A stretch of 64,000 nucleotides of DNA from Granulicella mallensis MP5ACTX8 (GTDB lineage: Bacteria > Acidobacteriota > Terriglobia > Terriglobales > Acidobacteriaceae). The notes beneath the pieces are model-generated. The model saw only the letters and a list, made by a program, of their open reading frames with translations, was not told the DNA's origin and searched no databases. Both the position numbers and the translations under genes were made by a program. Shown piece by piece: positions 41,448 to 50,696 of the stretch; position 1 is the first letter of the stretch; the number at the start of each line of letters is the position of its first letter. Location: contig NC_016631.1 of the NCBI RefSeq assembly GCF_000178955.2, positions 3,286,001 through 3,350,000 of the forward strand. Reading direction: 5' to 3'.

Positions 41448-42461
41448 ATGGACGAACTATTTTCGATTGGCGTTGACCTGGGCGGCACAAATCTGAGAAT
41501 TGCCTCTTATACAGACGGCACCGATTTTCTCGATACCATCCTTGTGCCGACACGTCTCGCCGAAGGCCGTGATCGCGTCGTGCGCGACATGTGCGAGGCG
41601 ATCAACGCGCTCGCGATCAAAGATTATGGAAACCGGCGGCTGGCCGGCGTTGGAATAGGCACACCGGGCCCGCTCGAGCTGCCGGAGGGCATCCTTCGGA
41701 ATCCACCGAACCTTCCTGGCTGGGATGGATTCGATCTCCGCCAGGCCGTCGAGTCGACCCTGGGACGCCCTGTCGAGATCGAGAGCGACGCCAACATCGC
41801 GGCCCTCGCGGAGTTTAAATTTGGGGCAGGCCGCGCCCATAACGTCAAATCCCTCTGCATGCTCACGCTCGGCACAGGCGTCGGCAATGGCCTCATCCTG
41901 GGCAAGCACATCTGGCACGGATCAACGGGCATGGGCGGCGAAGGCGGCCACATCGTCGTGCAGGATATTGGCGGCGCTCCGTGCGGCTGCGGCGGCTATG
42001 GATGCCTCGAACAATACGCCTCGGCGCCAGCCATCGTACGCATGGCTGGCGAACTCATGGGTCCAGCCGCCCCGTCCACCTCTGAGGAGATCGCGCATCT
42101 GGCGATGGCAGGCAATCAACAGTGCCTCCAGGTCTTTGAAAGAGTCGGCCATGCCCTCGCCATCGGGCTCACGGGCCTGATCAACACCCTCAACCTGCCG
42201 CTCTACCTCATTGGAGGCGGCGTGTGTGAGGCGTGGGATCTCTTTGCCCCGGCCATGTTCCGCGAGTTACCTGTGCGCAGCTACGTCTACCGGCTTACCG
42301 CACCTGATGTTTTGCAGCCCGAGCACCTGGAGCGGCACAAAACCTATATTCTGGGCGCGCAGCTCGGTCCTTCGGCTGGCCTTCTCGGAGCCTGCCTTCT
42401 GCCCTTGCATCAAAAATCAGGTTCGTCTCAGATCGCGGAGGATACTCTTGTCCATCAATAG
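41448..42461 (+). CDS. ROK-family sugar kinase (glucokinase-like)
   Basis: ATP-dependent cytoplasmic sugar kinase of 337 residues. The phosphate-1 motif is SIGVDLGGTNLRIA. The sugar-binding and catalytic part is GIGTPGPL, then VEIESDANIAALAEFKFGAGR with the catalytic Asp. TLGTGVGNGLILG forms phosphate-2. The ROK zinc motif appears as HIVVQDIGGAPCGCGGYGCLEQYAS (His and three Cys). Its lack of an N-terminal DNA-binding domain makes it an enzyme rather than a ROK repressor. The MFS sugar porter overlaps its end, so uptake and phosphorylation of the same hexose are likely. Glucose from the GH3 enzyme, or fructose or mannose, are possible substrates. Confidence 0.91.
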   Translation: MDELFSIGVDLGGTNLRIASYTDGTDFLDTILVPTRLAEGRDRVVRDMCEAINALAIKDYGNRRLAGVGIGTPGPLELPEGILRNPPNLPGWDGFDLRQAVESTLGRPVEIESDANIAALAEFKFGAGRAHNVKSLCMLTLGTGVGNGLILGKHIWHGSTGMGGEGGHIVVQDIGGAPCGCGGYGCLEQYASAPAIVRMAGELMGPAAPSTSEEIAHLAMAGNQQCLQVFERVGHALAIGLTGLINTLNLPLYLIGGGVCEAWDLFAPAMFRELPVRSYVYRLTAPDVLQPEHLERHKTYILGAQLGPSAGLLGACLLPLHQKSGSSQIAEDTLVHQ

Positions 42462-43791
42462 ATACATCGTGCGCAGCACCTTCGTCGGAGCGCTTGGCGG
42501 ACTGCTGTTCGGGTTCGATACCGCCGTGATTTCAGGAACGACCGCCGGGCTGACCCACGCCTATTCTCTCTCGCATAACCAGCTCGGCATCACCGTAGCC
42601 ATCGCGCTGGTCGGCACGGTAATCGGCGCTGCAACGGCGGGCTCGCTGGGCCAGCGCTATGGATCGCGCGAGATGCTGCGGCTCACGGCGATTCTGTATG
42701 TGCTCTCAGCCATTGGATGTGCGTTCGCCCCAAGCTGGGTCTTCCTGCTGGCAGCCCGCTTCCTGGGAGGATTGGGCATCGGCGGCTCGTCCGTACTCGG
42801 CCCCGTTTATATCGCGGAACTGGCTCCTCCAAAGCTGCGCGGCCGGCTCGTCGGCACGTTCCAGATCAATATCGTCGTCGGCATTCTGCTTGCCTATCTT
42901 TCGAACTATCTGATCAGCCTCTTGAACCTGGGTGCGCGCGAGTGGCGCTTCCAGCTTGGGATTGCTTCGGTTCCTGCCGCGATCTTTTTCGCCCTGCTCT
43001 TCGGCATCCCGCGTAGCGCACGCTGGCTCACAACCCAGGACAGGCTCGACGAAGCACGCGAGGTCCTCGAGATGATGGGCTCGCCCAACTCCGAAGCCGA
43101 GCTCGCCGATATCCGCGAGTCCCTGCATATGGAGCTCAACCAGAAACAGGCCTCGCTCTTCGAATCCACCGGCAACCGGCTGCGCTACGGCAAGCCGATC
43201 TTTCTAGCCATCGCCATCGGCGCGTTCAACCAGCTCAGCGGCATCAATGCGATTCTCTACTACCTGAACGATATCTTTGCCGCAGCAGGCTTCAGCCGCG
43301 TCTCCGGCAACATGCAGGCAGTAGCTATCGGTGCGATGAACCTGGTGGCGACGCTCGTCGGCATGACCTTGATCGACCGCGTTGGCCGCAAGATGCTCTT
43401 GCTGATCGGCGCGATTGGCACAGCGATCTGTCTCTCCATCGTTGCAGTGATCTTTGCCACGAACCAGCATAAGGTCATGCTGGTCTGGGCTCTTGTCGCC
43501 TACATCGCCTTCTTCGCCATCTCGCAGGGAGCAGTCGTCTGGGTTTATATCAGCGAGATCTTTCCAACGCGCGTTCGAGGCAAAGGACAGAGCCTCGGCT
43601 CCGGTACGCACTGGGTCCTGAATGCGGCCCTCTCGTGGATCTTTCCAGTGATCGCCGCTCGCTCCGGGGCGTATCCGTTCATCTTCTTCGCGGCGATGAT
43701 GGTGCTTCAATTCATCGTCGTTCTGGTGTTCTTCCCCGAGACCAAACAGGTCTCTCTGGAAGAGCTGCAACGCAAGCTGAAGATCGCGTAG
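42448..43791 (+). CDS. MFS sugar porter (SP family)
   Basis: Inner-membrane sugar:proton symporter or facilitator with twelve hydrophobic segments, 447 residues. It begins SINRYIVRSTFVGALGGLLFGFDTAVISGT. Family signatures are GLGIGGSSVLGPVYIAELAPPKLRGRLVG, FNQLSGINAILYYLNDIF, DRVGRKMLLLIGA, EIFPTRVRGKGQS and the terminal FFPETKQVSLEEL. The start is a TTG at 42448 with GGAGG six bases upstream. It lies inside the last codons of the kinase gene (14-bp overlap), so translation is coupled; a longer open frame running back into the kinase gene is not used. Hexose specificity is open. Confidence 0.93.
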   Translation: MSINRYIVRSTFVGALGGLLFGFDTAVISGTTAGLTHAYSLSHNQLGITVAIALVGTVIGAATAGSLGQRYGSREMLRLTAILYVLSAIGCAFAPSWVFLLAARFLGGLGIGGSSVLGPVYIAELAPPKLRGRLVGTFQINIVVGILLAYLSNYLISLLNLGAREWRFQLGIASVPAAIFFALLFGIPRSARWLTTQDRLDEAREVLEMMGSPNSEAELADIRESLHMELNQKQASLFESTGNRLRYGKPIFLAIAIGAFNQLSGINAILYYLNDIFAAAGFSRVSGNMQAVAIGAMNLVATLVGMTLIDRVGRKMLLLIGAIGTAICLSIVAVIFATNQHKVMLVWALVAYIAFFAISQGAVVWVYISEIFPTRVRGKGQSLGSGTHWVLNAALSWIFPVIAARSGAYPFIFFAAMMVLQFIVVLVFFPETKQVSLEELQRKLKIA

Positions 43792-43836
43792 ACGAATGAC
43801 TTCAAGCACAATGCACTCATAGCTTTTGTTTATGTC

Positions 43837-44086
43837 TTCCCACAGAATCGTCATCCTGAGCGGAGCGTCCCGGCTTTTGGGGACGCTCAGTCGAAGGACC
43901 CCGAGGGTTGTAATCTTGCCCTTTCTCTTCGCTCCTTTTCTACCTCAAGCGCTCGAGCCTGAACCTTCGTGCTGGAAAAGGTCTCGACATCGTGGCGAGA
44001 TAAAGTCCCTCGGGGTCCTTCGACTCCGCACCTCGCAAAAAACGCGAGGCGCTCCACTCAGGATGACGTTTCCGTGGGGAGACAAA
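43837..44086. repeat. Long palindromic dispersed repeat, family B copy 1
   Basis: Arms contain CACAGAATCGTCATCCTGAG, then CGGAGCGTCCCGGC, TCGAAGGACCCCGAGGG and, in the right arm, CCCTCGGGGTCCTTCGACTC and CTCAGGATGACG. A second copy lies at 50697-50962. This family shares no long words with family A. It lies between the convergent MFS and GH105 genes. A GGCCGGGCCTTCAGCCC word of the short-palindrome family follows at 44137-44155. The 370-bp gap (43792-44161) holds no gene. Confidence 0.87.
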
Positions 44087-44161
44087 ATATGTGATTAGGA
44101 GTTATCTCCGATTCACCAGACACTAGCACCCGATAGGCCGGGCCTTCAGCCCTTAATTTCT

Positions 44162-45337
44162 TTACCTCTTATGCTTCCCCGCATGGTGAAGCGCCCACTG
44201 ATTCACTTCTGTCCCTGCAAGCAGAAACGCACCTGTGCCAAAGACATAACTGGCACCCAGCGTATAAGCTCCAGGAGCCGCGCCCACCGGCTGAATGCAT
44301 CCCAACCGTCCATCGGCATAGATGTGACCCACCAATCCCGCCCAGCCTTTGGCCACGACCGGAGCGAACACCTTCTCATCCAGCAGATGGTGATTCAAGC
44401 CCCAGGCCATTGAGTAAACAAAGAAGGACGATCCCGACACCTCGGGATAGGGATAATCGGCTGCATCCAGCAGCCCCGGCCGCCACAAGCCATCCTCCCC
44501 CTGCAGCTTAGCCACGGAGGCTGCCATCTGCTGCAGCCTGTCGACATAGAACGCGCGGCGCGGATCGTTTGCAGGCAGGCTCTCCAGCACCCGCACCAAC
44601 CCACCCATCACCCATCCGTTGCCGCGCGACCAGAAGACCTTCTTCCCATTCTTCTCATGCTTGTCGAAGTAGCTCTTATCGCGAAAGAAAAGACGCTCCT
44701 GCGGGTCCCACAACAGGTTCGAGGTCACCAGCCACTCCTGATGCATGTAGCCGAGATAGCGTGCATCGTGTGTCGCCGCCGCCAGCCCTGACCATACCGG
44801 CGGAGCCATGAATAGAGCGTCGCACCACCACCAGACCGGCTTGGCCGCATCGTCGGGAATCTGCATAATCTCGTCGAACTGGCTGTGGAGAGCCTGGATG
44901 CGCTGTGGATCGGGCTTCTCCCGATACAGCCACAGATAGGACTGGCCAATCGCCTGATCGTCGGCGTGTGTCTTCCGCGGCCCCAGAGTCCACTGATAGT
45001 GCTTCGCCACCTTCTTGACGGCGTCGCTGTACTGCGGATCGTGAAGCGTCTCGGAGGCGGAGAGCAGCCCCACATACAGGGTCGCAAACGTCCAATCCTG
45101 GCTGGGTGAATCTGCAATACGAGGCGTCTGCCAGTCCGCGACCTTCTTCATCGCCGCCAGGATCGCGGTAGATTTCATCTCACCGGAGAGGTTCGTCGCC
45201 AGCGGCCCCGGATCAGCAGGGGCATCTCCCACCGAGGCCTGCCGCTCATTCGCCGTCATCTGGGCCTGTCCCGGATGAGTCCCCCCGGCCATAAAAAGGA
45301 TCGAACCTGCCAGTGCCACAACTAAAATCCGCTTCAT
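44162..45337 (-). CDS. GH105 unsaturated rhamnogalacturonyl / glucuronyl hydrolase
   Basis: A secreted protein of 391 residues with a signal peptide (MKRILVVALAGSILFMAGG to about GQAQ). It has the (alpha/alpha)6 barrel words of the YteR/GH88-105 group: DWTFATLYVGLLSASE, HADDQAIGQSYLWLY with the conserved Asp, WWWCDALFMAPPVWSGLA, FWSRGNGWVMGGLVRVLESLP and YPYPEVSGSSFFVYSMAWGL. Such enzymes remove the unsaturated uronic acid left by pectate or rhamnogalacturonan lyases. AGAGGG about six bases before the ATG at 45337 sets the start; an ATG five codons earlier lies before that site. No lyase is in the window. It is divergent from the second LacI gene. Confidence 0.92.
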   Translation of the reverse strand: MKRILVVALAGSILFMAGGTHPGQAQMTANERQASVGDAPADPGPLATNLSGEMKSTAILAAMKKVADWQTPRIADSPSQDWTFATLYVGLLSASETLHDPQYSDAVKKVAKHYQWTLGPRKTHADDQAIGQSYLWLYREKPDPQRIQALHSQFDEIMQIPDDAAKPVWWWCDALFMAPPVWSGLAAATHDARYLGYMHQEWLVTSNLLWDPQERLFFRDKSYFDKHEKNGKKVFWSRGNGWVMGGLVRVLESLPANDPRRAFYVDRLQQMAASVAKLQGEDGLWRPGLLDAADYPYPEVSGSSFFVYSMAWGLNHHLLDEKVFAPVVAKGWAGLVGHIYADGRLGCIQPVGAAPGAYTLGASYVFGTGAFLLAGTEVNQWALHHAGKHKR

Positions 45338-45370
45338 CCGTTTCCCTCTCATCTATCCCCGGCGCAGCCG

Positions 45371-45404
45371 GAAACGATTACCCCTAACGAGGATCGTTAT
45401 CATT
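45371..45404. promoter_or_regulatory. Candidate operator region between GH105 and the second LacI gene
   Basis: The 249-bp divergent gap holds GAAACGATTA (45371-45380), an exact inverted repeat TAACGA-GGA-TCGTTA (45385-45399), and CGTTATCATT ending at 45404. The AACGATTA and TTATCATT words occur together upstream of the ROK kinase gene at 41280-41294. This suggests one regulator, probably the LacI protein encoded next door. Confidence 0.45.
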
Positions 45405-45586
45405 GCTGATTTAACCTGTTGGCAACCATCATGCACGCAAAAACATAGGCTGGGCAAGTGAAATAACCCCTGTGATTCGCAGGAGATCCGGTAACTAGCT
45501 CTCATCTCTGAGCGGAGACCTCCTGCCCCGACGAAAGGAACATACCCTATGCCCCTTCCGTTAACGTCATTTATGCTTGGTGCACT

Positions 45587-46627
45587 ATGCGCAAGACAGA
45601 ACCCCGTATACCAACCATTCGCGAAGTGGCAAAGCTGGCCCGTGTCGGCCTGATGACAGTCTCGCGCGTCATCAACAATCACCCCTCGGTGCGCCCTTCA
45701 ACCCGCAAGAAGGTGGAAGCAGCCATCGTGCAGCTTGGTTATCGCCAGAACGAGGCCGCCCGCCTGCTCAAGGGCCAGCGCGCCAAGATGATCGGTCTCA
45801 TCGTTCCGGACCTCTCCGATGCCTTCTTCGCCTCCTGCGCTCACACTGTTCAGCACATCGCACGCGCCCATGGGTACATGACGCTCGTCGTCTCCTCCGA
45901 ACGCGATGCCGATCTCGAGTTCCAGCAGGCCGAACTCATGGCCAGCAGAAAGGTCTCCGGCCTGCTCATCGTCACCTCCACCCGCCGCGGCGACGACCGC
46001 CTGCGCGAGCTGCAGAATACTGGCCTCGCGATCGTGGCCTTTGACCGGCCACTCCCTGGCTCCGATGCCGACTGCGTCCTGGTCGAAAACCGTACTGGTG
46101 CCGAAGAGGCAACGCAGCACCTCATCTCCCATGGCCACAAGCGCATTGCCTGCGTGGGCTATGACGAAGAGACCTACACCATCCACGAGCGTGTCCTGGG
46201 TTATACCCATCACATGAATGCCGCGGGATTGAAGCCGAATATCGCGCTCGGCCTGCTGACTCTCGATGGCATACGCGAGTGGCTCACCGAGGTTCTCGCT
46301 AGTAAGAACAAGCCTACGGCGATCTTCTCACTCAACCATCGCACTTCTATCTACCTGCTACAGGCTCTGGCCGAGCAGAAGCTGCGCATCCCCCAGGACA
46401 TGGCCATCGTCGGCTTTGATGACTTCGATCTCGCATCCATCATCACGCCGCCGCTCACCACCGTTGCGCAGTCCCCTGTCGAACTGGCGCGCCGCTCCAT
46501 GGGTCTCCTGCTCGAGCGCATCCAGAAGACCCATGACGGGATCGAATCCTCTCCCGCCAAGATCCTTCTGCCGGTCAAGCTGATGGTGCGAGCCTCCTGT
46601 GGTCCGCACGAAGAGCGTCCTGCCTGA
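45587..46627 (+). CDS. LacI-family transcriptional regulator (second)
   Basis: A 346-residue LacI-type repressor. The head is PTIREVAKLARVGLMTVSRVINNHPSVRPSTRKKVEAAI (residues 9-47), then YRQNEAARLLKGQRAKMIGLIVPDLSDAFFA at the hinge. The ligand domain carries VAFDRPLPGSDADCV, GHKRIACVGYD and VGFDDFDLASIITPPLTTVAQ. It shares the general family plan with the regulator at 35.9 kb but differs in the recognition helix (VGLMTVSRV against VSSATVSRV), so different operators are expected. It is divergent from the GH105 gene and may also control the kinase/porter pair at 41.4 kb. Confidence 0.93.
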   Translation: MRKTEPRIPTIREVAKLARVGLMTVSRVINNHPSVRPSTRKKVEAAIVQLGYRQNEAARLLKGQRAKMIGLIVPDLSDAFFASCAHTVQHIARAHGYMTLVVSSERDADLEFQQAELMASRKVSGLLIVTSTRRGDDRLRELQNTGLAIVAFDRPLPGSDADCVLVENRTGAEEATQHLISHGHKRIACVGYDEETYTIHERVLGYTHHMNAAGLKPNIALGLLTLDGIREWLTEVLASKNKPTAIFSLNHRTSIYLLQALAEQKLRIPQDMAIVGFDDFDLASIITPPLTTVAQSPVELARRSMGLLLERIQKTHDGIESSPAKILLPVKLMVRASCGPHEERPA

Positions 46628-46702
46628 CATTTTTCAAAACCTTATCGGCTAATGGAAAGTGCCCCACAAAAGAGGGTGGCGGCTTGCTCTATCTCACCGG
46701 CT

Positions 46703-47464
46703 CTAACCTTGTCCAGAAGAAACAGGAGAGTCCGCAGAGCGGAGACCCAGGCGGGATTGAAGTTGGGGGCGGTAGGTTCGGCTTAGGCGGAGAGTGACGC
46801 CAGTGTGAAGAAGGACGTCGTAATCTCCAGATTCGTTCAGCTTAAGGCCCTGCACTCTGTCTAAGCGGACGATTGCCGAACGGTGGATGCGACAGAATGC
46901 CTCGGGATCCAGTTCGTCTTCGAGATCGGTGATGCTGCGGCGCAGAAGATGCTGTCTGGGACCGGTGTGGAGGCAGGTATAGTAGTCAGCGGCTTCGATC
47001 CAGTCGATGTCGGTGAGCTTGAGGAACAGGATCTGGCCGGCGCTCTTGAGGGTGATGTGACTGGGTTTCGCCACATTGGCGCCCCCGGCAGCAATGCGCT
47101 CGCGTGCTCGATCCAGGGCGCGGTGGAAGCGGGCGTCGTCGAAGGGTTTGAGGAGATAGTCGAGAGCGCCGGAGTCAAAGGCCCGGACGGCGTACTGATC
47201 GTATGCCGTAACAAAGATGATCGCGCGGGGCTGGTCGGCGCCGAGCATCTCGACCACATCGAAGCCGTCGAGTTCAGGCATCTCGATGTCGAGGAAGATG
47301 AGGTCGGGTTTGGCGGCTCGGATTATCCGAAGCGCTTCGGCCCCGGAGCCGCACTCACCGAGAATTTCGATTGTGGGATCGTTGCGTAGAAGCGTAAGGA
47401 TGTTGCTGCGGGCGAGGGGTTCGTCGTCGACGATGAGGGTGCGGATGGCTCTTGCGATTGACAT
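46703..47464 (-). CDS. LytTR-family response regulator
   Basis: A 253-residue response regulator. The receiver domain (about 8-120) has TLIVDDEPLA, the phosphorylatable Asp in LIFLDIEMPELDG, IIFVTAYDQYA and LLKPFDDARF. The C-terminal LytTR DNA-binding domain (about 145-245) shows DIDWIEAADYYTCLH, RRSITDLEDELDPEAFCRIHRSAIV and LRLSRTYRPQLQ. The gene starts 3 bases after the histidine kinase stop. Targets are unknown; the nearest divergent genes are cytochrome P460 beyond the kinase and, on the other side, the LacI gene. Confidence 0.94.
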   Translation of the reverse strand: MSIARAIRTLIVDDEPLARSNILTLLRNDPTIEILGECGSGAEALRIIRAAKPDLIFLDIEMPELDGFDVVEMLGADQPRAIIFVTAYDQYAVRAFDSGALDYLLKPFDDARFHRALDRARERIAAGGANVAKPSHITLKSAGQILFLKLTDIDWIEAADYYTCLHTGPRQHLLRRSITDLEDELDPEAFCRIHRSAIVRLDRVQGLKLNESGDYDVLLHTGVTLRLSRTYRPQLQSRLGLRSADSPVSSGQG

Positions 47465-47467
47465 GGC

Positions 47468-48556
47468 TCAAGCCGCCTCAGGCATCAGGAGCGGGAGGGT
47501 CATAGCGACCTCGACACCGCCAGTAGGCTGGTTGTGGAGGTCGAGGGTCGACGCGTCCCCGTAGAAAGATTGCAGGCGAGTGCGAACGTTGGCAATGCCA
47601 ATGCCGGTAGTCGAGCCCTGCCAGCCGGGCGCGAGACCAGGTCCGTCATCCGTGATGCGGAGAGTAAGTGTTTCTGCCGCACGCGATGCGGTAATGCGAA
47701 TCATGCCGCCCTGTGCGCGTTGCGCGATGCCGTGCTTCACCGCGTTTTCGACCACGGGCTGCAGAATAAGGCTGGGAACCCGAGCATCGTTGAGTTCACT
47801 AGGGACTTCCAACTGAATCTGCAGGCGATCGGCGAAGCGCATTTTCTGTATATCGAGATACTTTCGCACGAATGCCACTTCCTCGTGAAGCGAAACCTGT
47901 TGGAGCGGGGCGGTATCGAGCGAGCGACGCAGGAGGTCGCTGAGGCCGGCAACCATGTCGATGGCGTCACTGTTGCGGTGTTCGCGGACAAGTGCAGCGA
48001 TGGAGTTAAGGGTGTTGAACAGGAAGTGCGGTTCGATCTGACGGCGGAGGGCGTCGAGCTGTGCAAGGGAGAGCTGCTCGTTGAGTCGCGCTGTCTCAGT
48101 CTGCTGAGCATGGAGACGGTCGCGGGAGTCGATGACGGAGCTAACAGCGAGGATGGCTCCGTAGAGCACGAGTGCAGAGACGATCTCGTTGAAGAAGTGG
48201 CCGGTGAAGGCGGGTGCAAACCGTGGGAGCGTGGCATAGGCGTACGGATTGAAGAGGACTTCGAGCCAGGCGTTCCACGCGGAGTAGGCTGCGCCTATGG
48301 TGACGCAAAAGACGAGATGTATGGGCCATGCACGTGCGAGAGGGAAAAGGCGTGCGAGGCGTGAAATAAGGGGCGTTACCAGCGCCCAGGGAAACCACGC
48401 GACGGAGGTGATGAGGAAGAGCCGTATCCACGCGTGATGCATGCCTTCGGACTTCATAGAAAAGACAGCCTGGGAGGCAGCAAGGATACCGAAGCCGAGC
48501 CATATGGATGCCACCCAGCGAGCTTCTCGAGTGCGGAATGGGGGGTACGCGTCCAT
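47468..48556 (-). CDS. LytS/YehU-type sensor histidine kinase
   Basis: A 362-residue membrane kinase. Four hydrophobic segments fill the first 160 residues (such as VASIWLGFGILAASQAVF and LFLITSVAWFPWALVTPLI). The His_kinase domain has LRRQIEPHFLFNTLNSIAALV with the phospho-accepting His. The ATPase part has LILQPVVENAVKHGIAQ, RITDDGPG and GIGIANVRTRLQ. The ATG at 48556 is used because the longer GTG frame reaches across the region where the divergent P460 promoter should lie; neither has a good binding site. Paired with the LytTR regulator. Confidence 0.92.
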   Translation of the reverse strand: MDAYPPFRTREARWVASIWLGFGILAASQAVFSMKSEGMHHAWIRLFLITSVAWFPWALVTPLISRLARLFPLARAWPIHLVFCVTIGAAYSAWNAWLEVLFNPYAYATLPRFAPAFTGHFFNEIVSALVLYGAILAVSSVIDSRDRLHAQQTETARLNEQLSLAQLDALRRQIEPHFLFNTLNSIAALVREHRNSDAIDMVAGLSDLLRRSLDTAPLQQVSLHEEVAFVRKYLDIQKMRFADRLQIQLEVPSELNDARVPSLILQPVVENAVKHGIAQRAQGGMIRITASRAAETLTLRITDDGPGLAPGWQGSTTGIGIANVRTRLQSFYGDASTLDLHNQPTGGVEVAMTLPLLMPEAA

Positions 48557-48667
48557 AGGGAGAATCGTAGTGCAAGGAGGGGTGCGTCCGCAGGAAATGC
48601 AGCGAGCTGCCGGAAGTTTGCAGTGAGCGATCTGGTAAACCACCGCGACGGCAAAGATACTTCACGT

Positions 48668-49261
48668 ATGCAAACCCTAGCGAAAAGCCTCCTCTTACTT
48701 GCCACGACACTGCTTCTTTGTGCGATGCCTCAGTCGAAGCCTTCGACTCATGCGCCACAGTTCACCAGCGATGGACAGCTGAAGGCGCCTGAGGACTATC
48801 GGACATGGATCTATCTTTCAACGGGCTTTGATATGAGCTACACCGCGAGGGCCAGGAAGCCGGAGCATCATATGTTTGACAACGTGTTTGTCCCCCAGGA
48901 GTCCTATGCAGTGTTTCTGAAGACGGGAACGTGGCCAGAGGAGACCATGCTTGCACTGGAAGAACGCGAGGGAAAGAGCAAGGGTTCGATCAATCACGAT
49001 GGGAACTTTCAGGACACTGAGGTGACGGGCTTCGAGGTGCACGTCAAGGATTCGAAGCGGTTCGCAAATGGATGGGCGTTCTTTCGATTTTCCGGCGAGG
49101 GAAAACCAGGCGTGATGATTCCCACGACGACGGATTGCTATAGCTGCCATGCACAGCATGCGGCAGTGGATACAACGTTCGTACAGTTCTATCCGACGCT
49201 GCTACCGATTGCGAAGATCAAGGGGACGTTGAGTGCGAACTATAAGAAGGAAACAGAATAG
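48668..49261 (+). CDS. Secreted cytochrome P460-family protein
   Basis: A 197-residue protein with a signal peptide (MQTLAKSLLLLATTLLLCAMP). The P460 domain begins FTSDGQLKAPEDYRTWIYLSTG and contains the single c-type heme motif CYSCH in TTDCYSCHAQHAAVDTTFVQFYPTL near the C-terminus. P460 proteins oxidise hydroxylamine in ammonia oxidisers, but this CxxCH-bearing branch is widespread in heterotrophs with unknown roles, often linked to detoxification or haloalkane genes. It is divergent from the two-component genes across about 110 bp and may be one of their targets. Confidence 0.85.
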   Translation: MQTLAKSLLLLATTLLLCAMPQSKPSTHAPQFTSDGQLKAPEDYRTWIYLSTGFDMSYTARARKPEHHMFDNVFVPQESYAVFLKTGTWPEETMLALEEREGKSKGSINHDGNFQDTEVTGFEVHVKDSKRFANGWAFFRFSGEGKPGVMIPTTTDCYSCHAQHAAVDTTFVQFYPTLLPIAKIKGTLSANYKKETE

Positions 49262-49304
49262 GACTGAGCCAGCTAAAGCTATCGCAACACGTCCGCGTCT
49301 CGTC

Positions 49305-50528
49305 CTAGTGAATCACCACGGCATCCGACTCTTCACTCACGATCAACTCGCGAATCCCCATCCGGCCCACCAGAAGAACGGCCAGGGCCACCAGGGCCGT
49401 CGAGGACAGTAGCGACACCACAGAGCTGGCACCAAGCATTCCTATGCCCATCGAGATCAGCGCCCCTGTCCCTGTCTGCAGACAGCCCAGCAGTGCAGAG
49501 GCCCGTCCGGCATGGCTCGAAAAGGGAGCCAGCGCCAGCGCGGCCGAGTTCGGATAAGTCAGGCCGATGCAGGAAAGAAACGCAAAGAACAGCACCAGCG
49601 TCGCTTTCAGCCCCAGCATATGTCCGAGCATTCCAGCAAAGAAGATGGCTCCGATAGCAACCTGCAGGATCAGCGCGATAAAGAAGATCTGCTGGCTGGT
49701 GAACTTTCGCAACAAAACAACATTCAACTGGTTGCCGCCGATAAAGCCCATCACCAGGACAGCGAAGACGATTCCAAACGCTTTCGTCCCCAGGTGAAAC
49801 CCATCCATGAAGATGATGGGCGACCCCGCCACGTAGGCAAAGAGTCCGGCAAAGGAAAACGCCCCGGCTAGCGTGTAGGTCAAGAACTGCGGCTGCTTCA
49901 GAATATTCCAAAAGCTACTGATCATCGGCCCGGGACGTAGCGAGACGGAATGGTCCGGCTGATGCCCTTCCGGCAGCAACAGAAACGTAACCGTCAGGAT
50001 GACAAACGCAATCGCCGCCAGCAGCACGAAGATCCATCGCCATCCCATGCCGGCCAGCAGCAGGCTGCCGATCGTGGGCGCCAACAGCGGAGAGACACCG
50101 ATCATCAGGAACAACAGCGAGAAGATCTTGGCGCTCTCTTTCACAGGAAAGAAGTCCCGCACCATGGCAATTGCACCGACCTGCGCCACGCAACCGCCCA
50201 GCGCCTCAAGAAATCGCAGAGCCACAAACATCTTCAGGCTATGGGCCGTCGCACAACCGACTGAGGACAGGATGTAAACCGCCAGCCCGACATACAGCGG
50301 CCGCTTTCTTCCAAAGCGATCCAGCAGAGGCCCATAGATCATCTGCCCCAGCGAGAAGCCCACAAAGTAGGTGGAAAGCGTGAGCGAGATCGCGGGAGTG
50401 GTCGTCCTGTACTCATGGGCGATCGCCGCAAACGCAGGAAGATACATGTCGACCGCAAAAGGGGTCACAACGCAGAGCGCGCCCAACAAAACAATAATCC
50501 AGATACTCTGGCGGTGAAGATGCGCCAA
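49305..50528 (-). CDS. Bcr/CflA-family MFS drug exporter
   Basis: Twelve-helix inner-membrane exporter of 407 residues. The N-terminal ALCVVTPFAVDMYLPAFAAIA, FVGFSLGQMIYGPLLDRFGRKRPLYVGLAVYILSSVGCA and RFLEALGGCVAQVGAIAMVRDFF are hallmarks of the Bcr/CflA group; the usual alanine-rich antiporter motif C is recognisable. Family members export bicyclomycin, sulfonamide-like drugs or dipeptides. It stands alone. Its promoter must lie in 50529-50700 before a family B palindrome; no operator was seen. Confidence 0.92.
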   Translation of the reverse strand: MAHLHRQSIWIIVLLGALCVVTPFAVDMYLPAFAAIAHEYRTTTPAISLTLSTYFVGFSLGQMIYGPLLDRFGRKRPLYVGLAVYILSSVGCATAHSLKMFVALRFLEALGGCVAQVGAIAMVRDFFPVKESAKIFSLLFLMIGVSPLLAPTIGSLLLAGMGWRWIFVLLAAIAFVILTVTFLLLPEGHQPDHSVSLRPGPMISSFWNILKQPQFLTYTLAGAFSFAGLFAYVAGSPIIFMDGFHLGTKAFGIVFAVLVMGFIGGNQLNVVLLRKFTSQQIFFIALILQVAIGAIFFAGMLGHMLGLKATLVLFFAFLSCIGLTYPNSAALALAPFSSHAGRASALLGCLQTGTGALISMGIGMLGASSVVSLLSSTALVALAVLLVGRMGIRELIVSEESDAVVIH

Positions 50529-50696
50529 GGGACTGTACTCCTCTATCCGAACGATGAGGTTCAGTATGGACCTGCGTTGAGTTGTTCAGGGATTGAACGA
50601 AAGACGCGGACTCAGCAGGAGTCGGATAGCTCCATCATATCGTTAGCGGCAACGGGGCAGCAATCATGAGGGCGACAGCTTTCATAGCTTTCACAT

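Noticed and set aside
47534-48364. Plus-strand 276-codon frame opposite the histidine kinase.
   Set aside because: The kinase H-box and ATPase motifs are clear on the minus strand; the plus frame has none.
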